DNA of 39,792 nucleotides from an uncultured Cytophagales bacterium (GTDB lineage Bacteria; Bacteroidota; Bacteroidia; Cytophagales; Bernardetiaceae). The DNA is taken from positions 1 through 39,792 of the forward strand of contig CAKZOK010000164.1 of the NCBI GenBank assembly GCA_937136415.1. The letters are read 5' to 3'. The notes under the pieces are model-generated. The model made no database searches and had not been told where the DNA came from. It saw only the letters and a list, made by a program, of their open reading frames with translations. This document shows, one piece after another, positions 1 to 7,837 of the stretch. Made by a program: the position numbers and the translations under genes. Position 1 is the stretch's first letter, and every line of letters begins with the position of its first letter.

Positions 1-452
1 GAACAAGTTCCCGCCTACAGTTACAATATTAATCTTGGTGAATAGTTACTTCTTTTCTTTCAATAGTCAGTTTTACACACATCCCAATAAACATTGCATC
101 AAAAATAGGAAGTGTTTGTATTTATATTTTGGTTGCCACTATCGGAATGCACATGAATCTAGCCGAAATAAGCCAGTATTTGGGACTGTTTTTCTTAGGA
201 ATTATTTGGATGCTTATTCATGTCAGTATTTTGCTTTTTGTGGCATATCTCATAAAAGCACCTTTCTTTTTTGTGGCTGTGGGAAGTCAAGCTAATATTG
301 GTGGTGCTGCTTCTGCACCTGTGGTGGCTTCTGCTTTTAGTCCTGCACTTGCACCTGTGGGTGTTTTGTTGGCTGTTTTGGGGTATGCGCTCGGTACGTA
401 TGGAGCGATTGCCTGTGCTTGGTTTATGCAATATGTGTATTCTGGAGGGTAA
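1..452 (+). pseudogene. DUF819 (YjcL-like) membrane protein, C-terminal part, apparently frameshifted
   Basis: The last 100 residues are strongly hydrophobic and carry the glycine/alanine-rich run ANIGGAASAPVVASA followed by LAPVGVLLAVLGYALGTYG, which I recognise as the C-terminal membrane segment of the DUF819/YjcL family. The family's function is unknown; it resembles transporters. The reading frame ending at 452 is open only from about base 42. The bases before it continue in another frame (KFPPTVTILILV), which also looks like this family. A single extra base near 38-42 (one A of the AA at 41-42 is the simplest choice) would join both. It is therefore either a frameshifted pseudogene or a sequencing error. 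The N-terminal two thirds lie outside the window. Confidence 0.65.
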
Positions 453-482
453 GTAAAACCATAATTATAAAGCATTTACTCT

Positions 483-782
483 ATGAACCATCTTATTTTT
501 ATACTAAAAACAGCAGGAATTTCTCTTGTTACTTGTTCCATTTTTGGAGTTTTGGGAGGTGTTTTTTTGGATATAATGAAACCTCCACACCCTCATGTTC
601 CAATATCGAATTGGCTCATAACGCTAACTCTTACTGCTTTTACTTCTCTAGTAATTAGTATTCTTATAGGCAGTACGCTTACATTTTTAGGAAAAGCAAA
701 TCTGCCCAAAGCAATTTTATATACAAACTTAATTGTAGTGATTTTTCTGATGGTATTTTTAATTTACATCATAACTGTATAA
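483..782 (+). CDS. small three-helix membrane protein, unknown
   Basis: A 99-residue protein with three clear hydrophobic segments: about residues 8-30, 43-65 and 76-98. It starts with ATG 30 bases after the DUF819 stop and could be cotranscribed with that gene. The loop between helices 1 and 2 holds a histidine/proline-rich stretch (KPPHPHVPISN). No known domain is recognised. Length, hydrophobic pattern and clean start and stop support a real gene, but no function can be given. Confidence 0.6.
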   Translation: MNHLIFILKTAGISLVTCSIFGVLGGVFLDIMKPPHPHVPISNWLITLTLTAFTSLVISILIGSTLTFLGKANLPKAILYTNLIVVIFLMVFLIYIITV

Positions 783-807
783 GACTCTCTAACTTTTCAA
801 TTTTATT

Positions 808-1380
808 GTGTTTAAATCAAAAGACAAACTAACTTCGCTCATTATTTCTTTAGGAATAACCAACTGGAGTGAGCTTACACAATACATTCAAAATTTACCG
901 TATGGAAGAAATTCAAATCGTCATGATTTAAGTTTAGTTTTGACAGAAAAACAAGGAACATGCAGCTCCAAACACGCTTTTCTGAAAAAAATAGCTGAAT
1001 TAAATGAGTTGAAAAATATAAAACTCTACATCGGTATTTATAAAATGAATCAATCCAATACGCCCAAAATTGGAAATATTTTATCACAAAATGAATTTGA
1101 TTACAAACTAGATTATATTCCAGAAGCGCATTGTTATCTCAAAATAAATGGAACTGAAAAAGATTTTACCAATCAATATTCTAACTTCGAAAATTTGAGA
1201 AGTGATATTTTAGAGGAAATTGAAATTGAAGCTCATCAAGTAAATAAATTTAAAGTAAATTATCATCAAGATTTTATGAGAAAATGGATTGAAAATCAAA
1301 ATAAAAAATATGATGATGTAATTAATTTTGATAGAATTTGGAAACTAAGAGAGCAATGTATTTCTAATTTGAGTAGATAA
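808..1380 (+). CDS. transglutaminase-like fold protein, putative
   Basis: A 190-residue protein starting at a GTG, 25 bases after the preceding gene. No in-frame ATG lies near this start, so GTG is the best choice. It has no signal peptide or membrane segment and is likely cytoplasmic. The motif GTCSSKHAFLKKIAEL (Cys52) is typical of the nucleophile helix of transglutaminase-like proteins. EAHCYLKING (His108) and KDFT (Asp119) then fit the His and Asp of the triad in the right order and spacing. What is seen is the Cys-His-Asp order; the fold is inferred. The charged C-terminal third has no recognisable motif. Substrate and reaction (peptidase, amidase or crosslinking) cannot be told. Confidence 0.6.
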   Translation: MFKSKDKLTSLIISLGITNWSELTQYIQNLPYGRNSNRHDLSLVLTEKQGTCSSKHAFLKKIAELNELKNIKLYIGIYKMNQSNTPKIGNILSQNEFDYKLDYIPEAHCYLKINGTEKDFTNQYSNFENLRSDILEEIEIEAHQVNKFKVNYHQDFMRKWIENQNKKYDDVINFDRIWKLREQCISNLSR

Positions 1381-1462
1381 AAGAAGGAAAAATGAGGGCA
1401 AAAAAATTGTAATTTTTCTTATAAAATCTAGGTTTTTTAACGTAAAAAAATAATAATCTGTT

Positions 1463-1616
1463 ATATTTTCCTACTGTACCCTACTATTTTTAAAAATGCT
1501 TTTTAGTTGCAGCGCAATGTGATATAATTTATAATATTCAAATAAAAAACATCAATATTACGTTGCGCTGCAACTTGAATTTCAAATCAAAAAAAGTAGG
1601 GTACAGTAATATTTTC
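1463..1616. mobile_element. nested palindromic MITE-like element with candidate 8-bp target duplication
   Basis: Outer inverted arms TACTGTACCCTACT (1472-1485) and its perfect complement AGTAGGGTACAGTA (1595-1608) enclose a second palindrome. The inner arms are GTTGCAGCGCAATGTGATAT (1506-1525) and, with two mismatches, ATATTACGTTGCGCTGCAAC (1555-1574). The 8-mer ATATTTTC directly flanks the whole at 1463-1470 and 1609-1616 and could be a target-site duplication. No ORF is inside. The rest of this gap, up to 1774, is plain AT-rich sequence. Confidence 0.65.
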
Positions 1617-1774
1617 TACAACATCATCAAACTTTTTTCTATAAATTACGTTTTATAAGAAGATGACCACTTTTTTATGTTATCTAATTTTTATTATCAT
1701 ACAAGTAGTCTGAAATTCAATTCTATTAAAAAATAATTTCAACTACCATTTTTTAATCTAACTTTTTTTTTATT

Positions 1775-1978
1775 ATGAAACGTACAAGACGTATGCTCAT
1801 TGTGATGCTCACTTCATTTAGCATCTTTGCTATTCTTACCTTTTTGACTTTTTCTAGCTATGGAAAAAATACAACACAATCTTTTAAAAATTATACAATA
1901 AAGTCAGAAAATAATATAAATCATTTGATTGTCTATCCACAAGAAATTACACAAAGTTATGATACAATAAAAAAATAA
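1775..1978 (+). CDS. small exported protein, unknown
   Basis: A 67-residue protein. Residues 1-7 are basic (MKRTRRM) and residues 8-27 form a hydrophobic helix, so it is either exported or anchored by its N-terminus. The remaining 37 residues are polar with no cysteine. A strong bidirectional terminator follows 48 bases after the stop, which supports a transcribed unit. No family is recognised. Confidence 0.5.
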   Translation: MKRTRRMLIVMLTSFSIFAILTFLTFSSYGKNTTQSFKNYTIKSENNINHLIVYPQEITQSYDTIKK

Positions 1979-2024
1979 TTTTACTTAAAATAGAGTTATA
2001 ATAAAATTATTATGTTTGCTTGCT

Positions 2025-2064
2025 TAAAAAAACCTGCTATATTTCAATATAGACAGGTTTTTTT
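2025..2064. terminator. bidirectional intrinsic terminator
   Basis: The left arm AAAAAACCTGCTATATT pairs with AATATAGACAGGTTTTTT, with one bulged base, and is flanked by A and T runs. It sits between the plus-strand gene ending at 1978 and the minus-strand gene ending at 2101, so it can serve both. Confidence 0.8.
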
Positions 2065-2100
2065 GTGATTATAGTAAAGTAAATGAGTAAATTACTATTT

Positions 2101-2448
2101 TCAAAAATCAATAAATAGAGCTTTTTGATTTGTCTTTGAGTCTAATTTCCATTCTAATTTATAGATTTTTAAGGGGGCTGCATTTCCACGAGTTGAGCTT
2201 CCAGTTTTGAGGTCAAAGCAATAACTATGAAGAGGACAAACAATTTCATTTTGTTCGTTTATAAAGCCTTTATACAAATCTGCTCCCGAATGAGAACAAG
2301 CATTTTGTATGGCAAAAAATCCCTCTTTTGTATGAGAAATACAGATTTTTATATTATTTCCTTTTTCATTCGTTGCTACTACTAATATTGATTTTTGTAA
2401 AGGAATTTTGCTTGTTGCTTCTTCTAAAGAATTAAATAATTTTGTCAT
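2101..2448 (-). CDS. Rieske [2Fe-2S] ferredoxin-like protein
   Basis: A 115-residue soluble protein with both Rieske cluster motifs: C-x-H at Cys51/His53 (ACSHSGADL) and C-x-x-H at Cys71/His74 (CPLHSYCFDLKTG), followed by the typical F-D-L-x-T-G loop. There is no membrane anchor, so it resembles the small NirD-like or dioxygenase-type Rieske ferredoxins rather than the bc1 subunit. The usual CPHRG of the first motif is CSHSG here. It follows the DUF4920 lipoprotein gene by 21 bases on the same strand, so the two are probably cotranscribed. Its redox partner is not in the window. Confidence 0.88.
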   Translation of the reverse strand: MTKLFNSLEEATSKIPLQKSILVVATNEKGNNIKICISHTKEGFFAIQNACSHSGADLYKGFINEQNEIVCPLHSYCFDLKTGSSTRGNAAPLKIYKLEWKLDSKTNQKALFIDF

Positions 2449-2469
2449 TTTACTAAATGGAGATTTTGA

Positions 2470-2982
2470 CTAGCCTTTAATAATTACGCCTGTTGCCATA
2501 AACGAAATTTTGACTTCATCTTCTGTGATTTTTTCAATTTCTTCTTTTGTTTTTCCTGCATCTTCTGCATAATGGCGAAGCTGGGCAACAGGAATTATTT
2601 CTTTTTTTACTTTTCCTTCCATCACAATTTCTTTTCCTTCAGAGTCCATCGGAACAAAAAAACCATAATCTTGAAAACGAACAAACATTTCTTGTGTTTC
2701 AGAAATTGGAACTTTCATCCAACAACCTTTTTTCTGACAACACTCACCAATTTTTCCGATTACTTTTAATTCTGCAGAATCTTGTTTGGCAAGTATAGCA
2801 GGAATTTCAGTTACAGCAATGGCATTTTCTAGTGTGATTTCTGCACCATATTTTTCATCTTTAGTGTCTGTTTGTGAAATGATTTGATTATTTTCATCTT
2901 TATTGGTCGAAGTAGCCGACGTACAAGCTGATAAATAAACAAAAGAAAAAATAATTAAAAAAAGGTTGAGTAATGTTTTCAT
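2470..2982 (-). CDS. DUF4920 domain lipoprotein
   Basis: A 170-residue protein with a lipoprotein signal peptide: hydrophobic residues 6-16, then LSAC with Cys20 as the lipidation site. The polar linker is followed by the segment GKIGECCQKKGCWMKVPI, which marks the DUF4920 family found in Bacteroidota; its cysteines (ECCQ..GCW) may bind a metal, which is inference. It is the first gene of a likely two-gene unit with the Rieske protein. The pairing of a Cys-rich envelope lipoprotein with a Rieske ferredoxin suggests a redox or metal role, but nothing in the sequence proves it. Confidence 0.8.
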   Translation of the reverse strand: MKTLLNLFLIIFSFVYLSACTSATSTNKDENNQIISQTDTKDEKYGAEITLENAIAVTEIPAILAKQDSAELKVIGKIGECCQKKGCWMKVPISETQEMFVRFQDYGFFVPMDSEGKEIVMEGKVKKEIIPVAQLRHYAEDAGKTKEEIEKITEDEVKISFMATGVIIKG

Positions 2983-3004
2983 AGAATAAAAATTTAGAAT
3001 GTTT

Positions 3005-3090
3005 TTTAAAAAATGCTGGTGGTCTTCGACAAAGTAGGATAGGTTATTTAGTTGTTGGTGTCGCTTCGCTAAAATACCAACAAGGGCATT
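3005..3090. repeat. family A palindromic repeat, long copy
   Basis: The core hairpin is TTGTTGGTG, a loop TCGCTTCGCTAAAA, then TACCAACAA (about 3050-3082). About 85 bases, including the flank AGTAGGATAGGTTATTTAG, match the reverse complement of 12332-12414, so the repeated unit is larger than the hairpin. It lies upstream of the minus-strand DUF4920 gene. The rest of 2983-3258 shows no gene. Confidence 0.7.
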
Positions 3091-3258
3091 ATGGGCAAAT
3101 TTTTAGTTGAGTAATTTTGCTACCCTGAAATGCTTTAATAAAAATCATACTTTGTGCAACACTATCAAAATGTTTGGGACTAGTTCTCAAAAATAAGAAA
3201 AATGTTTTACTTGACAACTTTAAAATAGAAGATTTTTATCAAATTAAATGCTCAAAAA

Positions 3259-3471
3259 TCAATTTTTGTATAAATTCTTATCTATTTCTAAAGCAAAAAG
3301 ATTCAAGACTTTTTTGTACTCTTCATTTTTTATTCCAGCTACAAAAAAGCCTTTGAGTTCTTGATATTTTGTACTCATTGTAGAAGGAATAATCATATCC
3401 ATTTCTTCAAAATATCCTCTGTAATTATTTGAGTTTAGTTGATTTATGGCTTTTTGAATGAGTGGGTGCAT
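3259..3471 (-). CDS. small all-helical protein, unknown
   Basis: A 70-residue protein with ATG start. It has two to three amphipathic helices and no signal peptide. The pattern KYQELKGFFVAGIKNEEYKK loosely recalls the small helical effector-associated (EAD) domains that occur next to caspase or STAND proteins, but this is a pattern impression only. It lies just downstream of a decayed DUF1016 fragment on the same strand and may be part of the same degenerate island. Confidence 0.4.
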   Translation of the reverse strand: MHPLIQKAINQLNSNNYRGYFEEMDMIIPSTMSTKYQELKGFFVAGIKNEEYKKVLNLFALEIDKNLYKN

Positions 3472-3530
3472 GTTTTTTAGGATTTAATTTTTAAAAAAAT
3501 CTTGTAATTTTTGTTGAATATTTTTTTTAT

Positions 3531-3785
3531 CTAATAATTTAGTTTCGTTCTTTCATAATAAGCACTATCAATCTGTTTTTCTAATTCTCGTTTGCTATAT
3601 CGTTCTTGTAAGCATTTTTTGATGTAAAATTCTTTCTCTTCTACTGATTTTGTTTTGGATAAAATGAGTAAATTATTTGTCCAACTCAATTGTGTCACCA
3701 GTGGTGACAGTATTTGAAAAGCCGTTATCGATGTCCCACCAACGACACATAATTCTAAAAACCTACCCAAACTCCTTTGGCTCAA
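3531..3785 (-). pseudogene. DUF1016 (YhcG N-terminal domain) fragment
   Basis: From about residue 26 on, the 84-residue frame reads LSPLVTQLSWTNNLLILSK, then EEKEFYIKKCLQERYSKREL and EKQIDSAYYERTKL. This is the core of the YhcG/DUF1016 N-terminal domain that precedes a PDDEXK nuclease domain in full-length proteins of about 350 residues. Both ends are missing. The N-terminal 25 residues are unrelated and overlap the RqcH gene end by 23 bases. After the stop, another frame continues as KLLDKKNIQQKLQDFFKN, which suggests a frameshift in a decaying gene. YhcG proteins are often found near restriction-modification loci; none is here. Confidence 0.75.
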
Positions 3786-5382
3786 CCATCACAACATCTT
3801 CTCTTTCCACCACAACTGCTCCAAGTGCTGCCCCTTTTGGCTTACGAACATATTTTTTAGGCGTAACGATGACAGGACAAAGCGAATCTGTTTTTCGTTT
3901 GGAATAATAAGCTGCTAAACTTGCAGCTTTTTCGATAACAGATTTTGGAAATGGTTTTCCTGCTCGGTATTTTATTACCACATGCGAACCTGCAACGCCA
4001 CGAGCATGAAGCCATAAATCTTCTTTGTAGGCAAATTTTTGAGTAAGCAAATCATTATTTTTAGAATTTTTTCCTACCAAAATTTGAAAATCTTGATATT
4101 CAAACACTTTAAAAGGAAGTTCATCAGGTTCGTTTTCTTGTAAATTATTGACTTTTATTTTGTTGGTTTTCAAAAATTTTCGCATTTCTTTGAGCGATTC
4201 AAAATTCTCTATTTCATTTAATTGACTTTCAAAAATTTTTAATTGCTCTTCTTTTTTATCCAAATTTTGATATAAATTATCAATTTCTAGTTTTTGATTT
4301 TTTCCTTTTCTATAAAATAATTCTGCATTTTTTTGTGCTGAAAGATGGTCTTTGAGTGGAATTGTAATTTGTTCATTTTTATAAAAATCAAAAAGTTCTA
4401 CCGATTTTGAGCGAGGTTCGACAGCGTGAAGGTTTGCCATCAAAATATGTCCAAATTCTTCGTAGCGCATTGTATTCTCTACTTTTTCTAATTTTTTTAG
4501 TGTTTTAGCTATATAATTTTGAGTTTGGCGATGACGTTTTTCTATTGCTTTTAAAGCTGCATATTTTTCTTTATGTAAATAATAACGCCTAGAAAACTCT
4601 ACATAAAACAGATTACAGGCTTCAAAAATGTTGTTTGTTTTGTGTAAAATTTCTACTTGCTCATTTTCAAAAATATTATTTGGGTTTAGAATAGACAATT
4701 TTACATCATTCTTTTTTAAGAAAATATAAAAATCTAATTGCTCTATTTTATCAAAATAATTAATTAGCTTTTCAATTTCGTTCCAATAATTTTCTTGATT
4801 TTCTGTATTCTCTATTTTATTACCTAAATATTTTAAAACATTTTTTCCAAAAGTAGGAAAGGTTTTTTTGATTCCATTTTCCAAAAAATCAGCCTTTTCT
4901 TGTTCCAAACTTCTATCCAAATCCTCATAAATTATTCCCCAATCAGCTTGTAATTTGTGTTGAAAAATGGCTTCAATTTCTTGATTTCCAAATAAAATAA
5001 TATTCGAACGATTTCCAAATAATTTGAATAGCAAAGTAAAATTAGTATTTTCATTATTTTTATTCTCTTCTTCTAATTCAATTCCAAAAGCACGCTCATT
5101 ATTAAACTGACGAATACTTGTAATTTTTTTTCCGATAATAGAATCAAAAAGGTCAATGCTATTTCGTTTTGCTCTTTTAAATTCTTGAGGAAAAGAAAGC
5201 GTTGTGAGTTCTGGCGTAAAGGTAGCACGAATCCAAAATTCAGTTTCTGGGTTGTCATTATCAATTAAGCCAATCAATAATTCATTTTTATTTTGCGAAA
5301 AAATAGTTGCAATTTCTAATCCTATAATTTGTTTAGAAAGCTCTAAGGAAAGACTGCGAATGAAATAATAATTGTTTTGCAT
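3763..5382 (-). CDS. RqcH/NFACT-family ribosome quality control protein
   Basis: A 539-residue protein of the NFACT family (also annotated fibronectin-binding A-like). It has an N-terminal NFACT-N domain (about 1-180), a helical middle with long coiled coils (about 270-410), and the C-terminal NFACT-R/DUF814 domain with DLWLHARGVAGSHVVIKYRA at about 455-475. In this family the protein binds stalled 50S subunits and recruits tRNA-Ala to add alanine tails to incomplete chains. The acidic-Arg pair used for tRNA contact in Bacillus RqcH (Asp97-Arg98) appears here as Glu96-Arg97 in NNERAFGIELE. It seems monocistronic; a DUF1016 remnant touches its 3' end. Confidence 0.9.
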   Translation of the reverse strand: MQNNYYFIRSLSLELSKQIIGLEIATIFSQNKNELLIGLIDNDNPETEFWIRATFTPELTTLSFPQEFKRAKRNSIDLFDSIIGKKITSIRQFNNERAFGIELEEENKNNENTNFTLLFKLFGNRSNIILFGNQEIEAIFQHKLQADWGIIYEDLDRSLEQEKADFLENGIKKTFPTFGKNVLKYLGNKIENTENQENYWNEIEKLINYFDKIEQLDFYIFLKKNDVKLSILNPNNIFENEQVEILHKTNNIFEACNLFYVEFSRRYYLHKEKYAALKAIEKRHRQTQNYIAKTLKKLEKVENTMRYEEFGHILMANLHAVEPRSKSVELFDFYKNEQITIPLKDHLSAQKNAELFYRKGKNQKLEIDNLYQNLDKKEEQLKIFESQLNEIENFESLKEMRKFLKTNKIKVNNLQENEPDELPFKVFEYQDFQILVGKNSKNNDLLTQKFAYKEDLWLHARGVAGSHVVIKYRAGKPFPKSVIEKAASLAAYYSKRKTDSLCPVIVTPKKYVRKPKGAALGAVVVEREDVVMVEPKEFG

Positions 5383-5823
5383 AAGGTGTATATATTGACG
5401 ATTGGTAAGGTTAGATTACTAACCATTACTAACGTTTTGAAGTTCTGTTTTTGTTTTATATTTACAAGATATATTTTTTAAATTTTGAGAGTTCTTTTGG
5501 AAGGCTGTCAATAGTTTATAATATTCTGCATCAAACTATTGTTAGAGTTATTTTGGATTACCAAAAAACTACTTACAAAGTTTTTATTAGTTCTATCAAA
5601 AATTCTATGTTTATTCAACAAAAATACAAAACTACTTTTATTATTCTGTTACTAACCGTCAACGAGGCGTTGCCGTCGTTGAGGTAAAAAACGATAACCT
5701 CGTTTGACGGCGAAGCCTCAACGACGGTTTAAACATAAAAAAAACCTACAAAAGTGCTTGAGTCTCCTGTATGAAGTTCATAATTTTTAATCTGTAATCC
5801 GTAATCCGTAATCCGTAATCGAA
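5383..5823. other. intergenic region with a palindrome and short tandem repeat
   Basis: This is a 441-base gap between two minus-strand genes. Open frames here have no coding character. It holds the palindrome described at 5654-5730 and, at about 5790-5821, a tandem run of GTAATCC units ending at the stop codon of the caspase gene. Confidence 0.5.
5654..5730. repeat. family E composite palindrome
   Basis: Two 31-base arms, ACCGTCAACGAGGC... and ...GCCTCAACGACGGT, pair imperfectly around AAAAACGATA. CCGTCGTTGAGG (inner left) and CCTCAACGACGG (outer right) are exact complements, so the element can fold in alternative ways. It follows the caspase gene on the minus strand and may act as its terminator. 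Confidence 0.65.
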
Positions 5824-7542
5824 TTACTTCCTAATTGCTCCAATCGGCATATTTGGGTCAAAAAGCCCATATAATTCTGGGTTCTGACGGTAGTTTGTAT
5901 ATTGGCGTGTTTGTGTTTGTACATAGTCAAAAAGTTCTCTTACCGAAACAATATTATCAGCATTAAAATCAGCCTCGCCTTTTAATCCACGAATCAAATA
6001 ATAACTAAAAACACCTTGGCGAATGGTCTTGTTTTCAAGCGAAGTTTCTTCTGCTTTAGAAGACATCATAAGAGCTGTTCCACCCGAAGTATTTGCAAGT
6101 GCTTTGTAGTATTTGTCCATTGTTTCTTTTACATTTCCACGCAAGTTTTCGCTACTGCTTCCCGAATGACAAGCATCGGCAATAAATAATTTATTTTTTG
6201 CTTTTGAGTTAGTAAAAATATCTTGAATATCTTTGTGAAAAAGTTTTGTATTTTCATTTCCATTATAATCATAAGGAATAAAACTACCTTCCAAACCGTG
6301 TCCAGCATAATAAAAAATGACTAAATCATTTTCAGAAGCTGTGCCAAATTTTTGTTGCAATGACTTTATAATTTGTGATTTTGTAGCATTTTCATCAACT
6401 AAAAGTGTAATCTGATTGTCTGATAATGCGCCACCTTCAGGGCTTTTCAAAAAAGCATACATTTGATAGGCATCATCATCCGAATAACGCAGCGTTGGCA
6501 TTGCTGTATAACTTGCCACACCTACCACTACTGCCCAAACTTTTGGCATAGAAGTAAAGGTATTTTCTCTATCAATAGATGAAGAAAAGGTAATCGTTGC
6601 TTTATCTGAAAAAAAAGTTCCTTGTGCTGTTGTTGCTTCCAAACGAATTTCATTGTTTCCATTTTGTAATGGAATTTTTCGTTTGATTGTGATAGCACAT
6701 TTTGTATTTGGTGTTACAGTAAGCCCTCTAACAGGGTCTTGTTCTTTATTATTCACAAAAACTTTTACTTCTTTTACCATTAATTCGGACTCCAAACAAA
6801 CCTCTAAATCAAAAAAAGAATTTGAAACATTTGTTGTCAGTGAAGAAGGATTTTGAAAATGAAACTTGACATCTTTTTGTTGAGCAATAAGTTTGTCTAA
6901 GGCTACTATTTTGTTTGCTATTTTTGTACGGTTTGGGTGTCCTTGCTCTCTTGCAAGTTGCAGATTTTTTAGACTTTTTTCATACTCTTTATTCAAATAA
7001 TTAATGGTCGCAAGTTGGTAATTTATTTCAGCAGATTTTGTACTTCCTTCTCCCAAAGCTAATCTAAAATTCTGAGCAGTTTTATTAGAATTATTTAGTT
7101 TTTGGTAGGCATACCCTTTATATTCATAAATTTCTGCATTAAGTTGGGAGTTTTTTTCTGTGTTTAATTTAAAGGATTCATCAAAATAAGTAATTGATTT
7201 TTTGTAAGAACCTATTGAATAATATGCTTTTCCTTTCCATAAATTTGCTTGAGCTAGTTTGTAATTGAACAAAATTGCTCTATCCAAATCCGAAATTGCA
7301 TCTTTATACTTGCCCAAATGCCACCTTGTAATTCCTCTCTGTAAATAGGCTTCCATATTTCGGCTATTGTGTTTGAGAGAAGTGGTGTAATTAGTTTCTG
7401 CGTCGCTATAATTTTTTTGTATTAATGCTTGATTTCCACTTTTAAGATAATGAATATCATATTGCGCAAAACTTATATTTTGATTAAAAAATAAGAGTAA
7501 AAAAGTAAATATGGTAGTTGGAATGATAGAAAAAGTAGGCAT
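5824..7542 (-). CDS. secreted TPR-caspase (peptidase C14 family)
   Basis: A 572-residue protein. A signal peptide (about 1-26, ending FAQ) predicts export. Residues about 30-200 hold TPR-like repeats (AYLQRGITRWHLGKYKDAIS, ANLWKGKAYYSIGSYKKS). A beta-rich segment (about 225-325) follows, and then a caspase p20-like domain from about 338 (WAVVVGVASY). The catalytic pair is intact: His415 in FYYAGHG and Cys458 in IADACHSG. The D-A-C-H-S-G motif places it with bacterial ortho- or metacaspases. It is likely periplasmic or surface-bound, which argues against an intracellular suicide role. No neighbouring partner gene is evident. Confidence 0.9.
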   Translation of the reverse strand: MPTFSIIPTTIFTFLLLFFNQNISFAQYDIHYLKSGNQALIQKNYSDAETNYTTSLKHNSRNMEAYLQRGITRWHLGKYKDAISDLDRAILFNYKLAQANLWKGKAYYSIGSYKKSITYFDESFKLNTEKNSQLNAEIYEYKGYAYQKLNNSNKTAQNFRLALGEGSTKSAEINYQLATINYLNKEYEKSLKNLQLAREQGHPNRTKIANKIVALDKLIAQQKDVKFHFQNPSSLTTNVSNSFFDLEVCLESELMVKEVKVFVNNKEQDPVRGLTVTPNTKCAITIKRKIPLQNGNNEIRLEATTAQGTFFSDKATITFSSSIDRENTFTSMPKVWAVVVGVASYTAMPTLRYSDDDAYQMYAFLKSPEGGALSDNQITLLVDENATKSQIIKSLQQKFGTASENDLVIFYYAGHGLEGSFIPYDYNGNENTKLFHKDIQDIFTNSKAKNKLFIADACHSGSSSENLRGNVKETMDKYYKALANTSGGTALMMSSKAEETSLENKTIRQGVFSYYLIRGLKGEADFNADNIVSVRELFDYVQTQTRQYTNYRQNPELYGLFDPNMPIGAIRK

Positions 7543-7837
7543 AGGAGTAAGTTTTAGAAGTATTTGTAAGCTAGTTCTGTTTCAATTAGATGTAATTAAT
7601 AGAGTCTATTTTCTATAAAAAGAGTGTATTTGTCTTGAATTATTCTTATTTATTTTTACGCAAATAATATGCAAAAAGCTGAGAAGAATAGAAATGATTT
7701 TGAAATTTGTATTTTTTATAGAAAAAGAAAAGGCATAATAAGGAAAAAAATAAAATTTTGTGTCTAGTTTTGTATCTAAAAACTTTTGAGTAATTTTAGG
7801 TTTAATCAATTAAAAACACCTTTAAAAATACAAAAGT

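Noticed and set aside
5451..5687. 78-codon plus-strand open frame
   Set aside because: It runs into the family E palindrome, has no coding character, and lies in a gap between two minus-strand genes.
7606..7809. 67-codon minus-strand open frame upstream of the caspase gene
   Set aside because: It is very rich in Phe, Ile, Lys and Asn, as expected from random AT-rich DNA, with no start context and no family.
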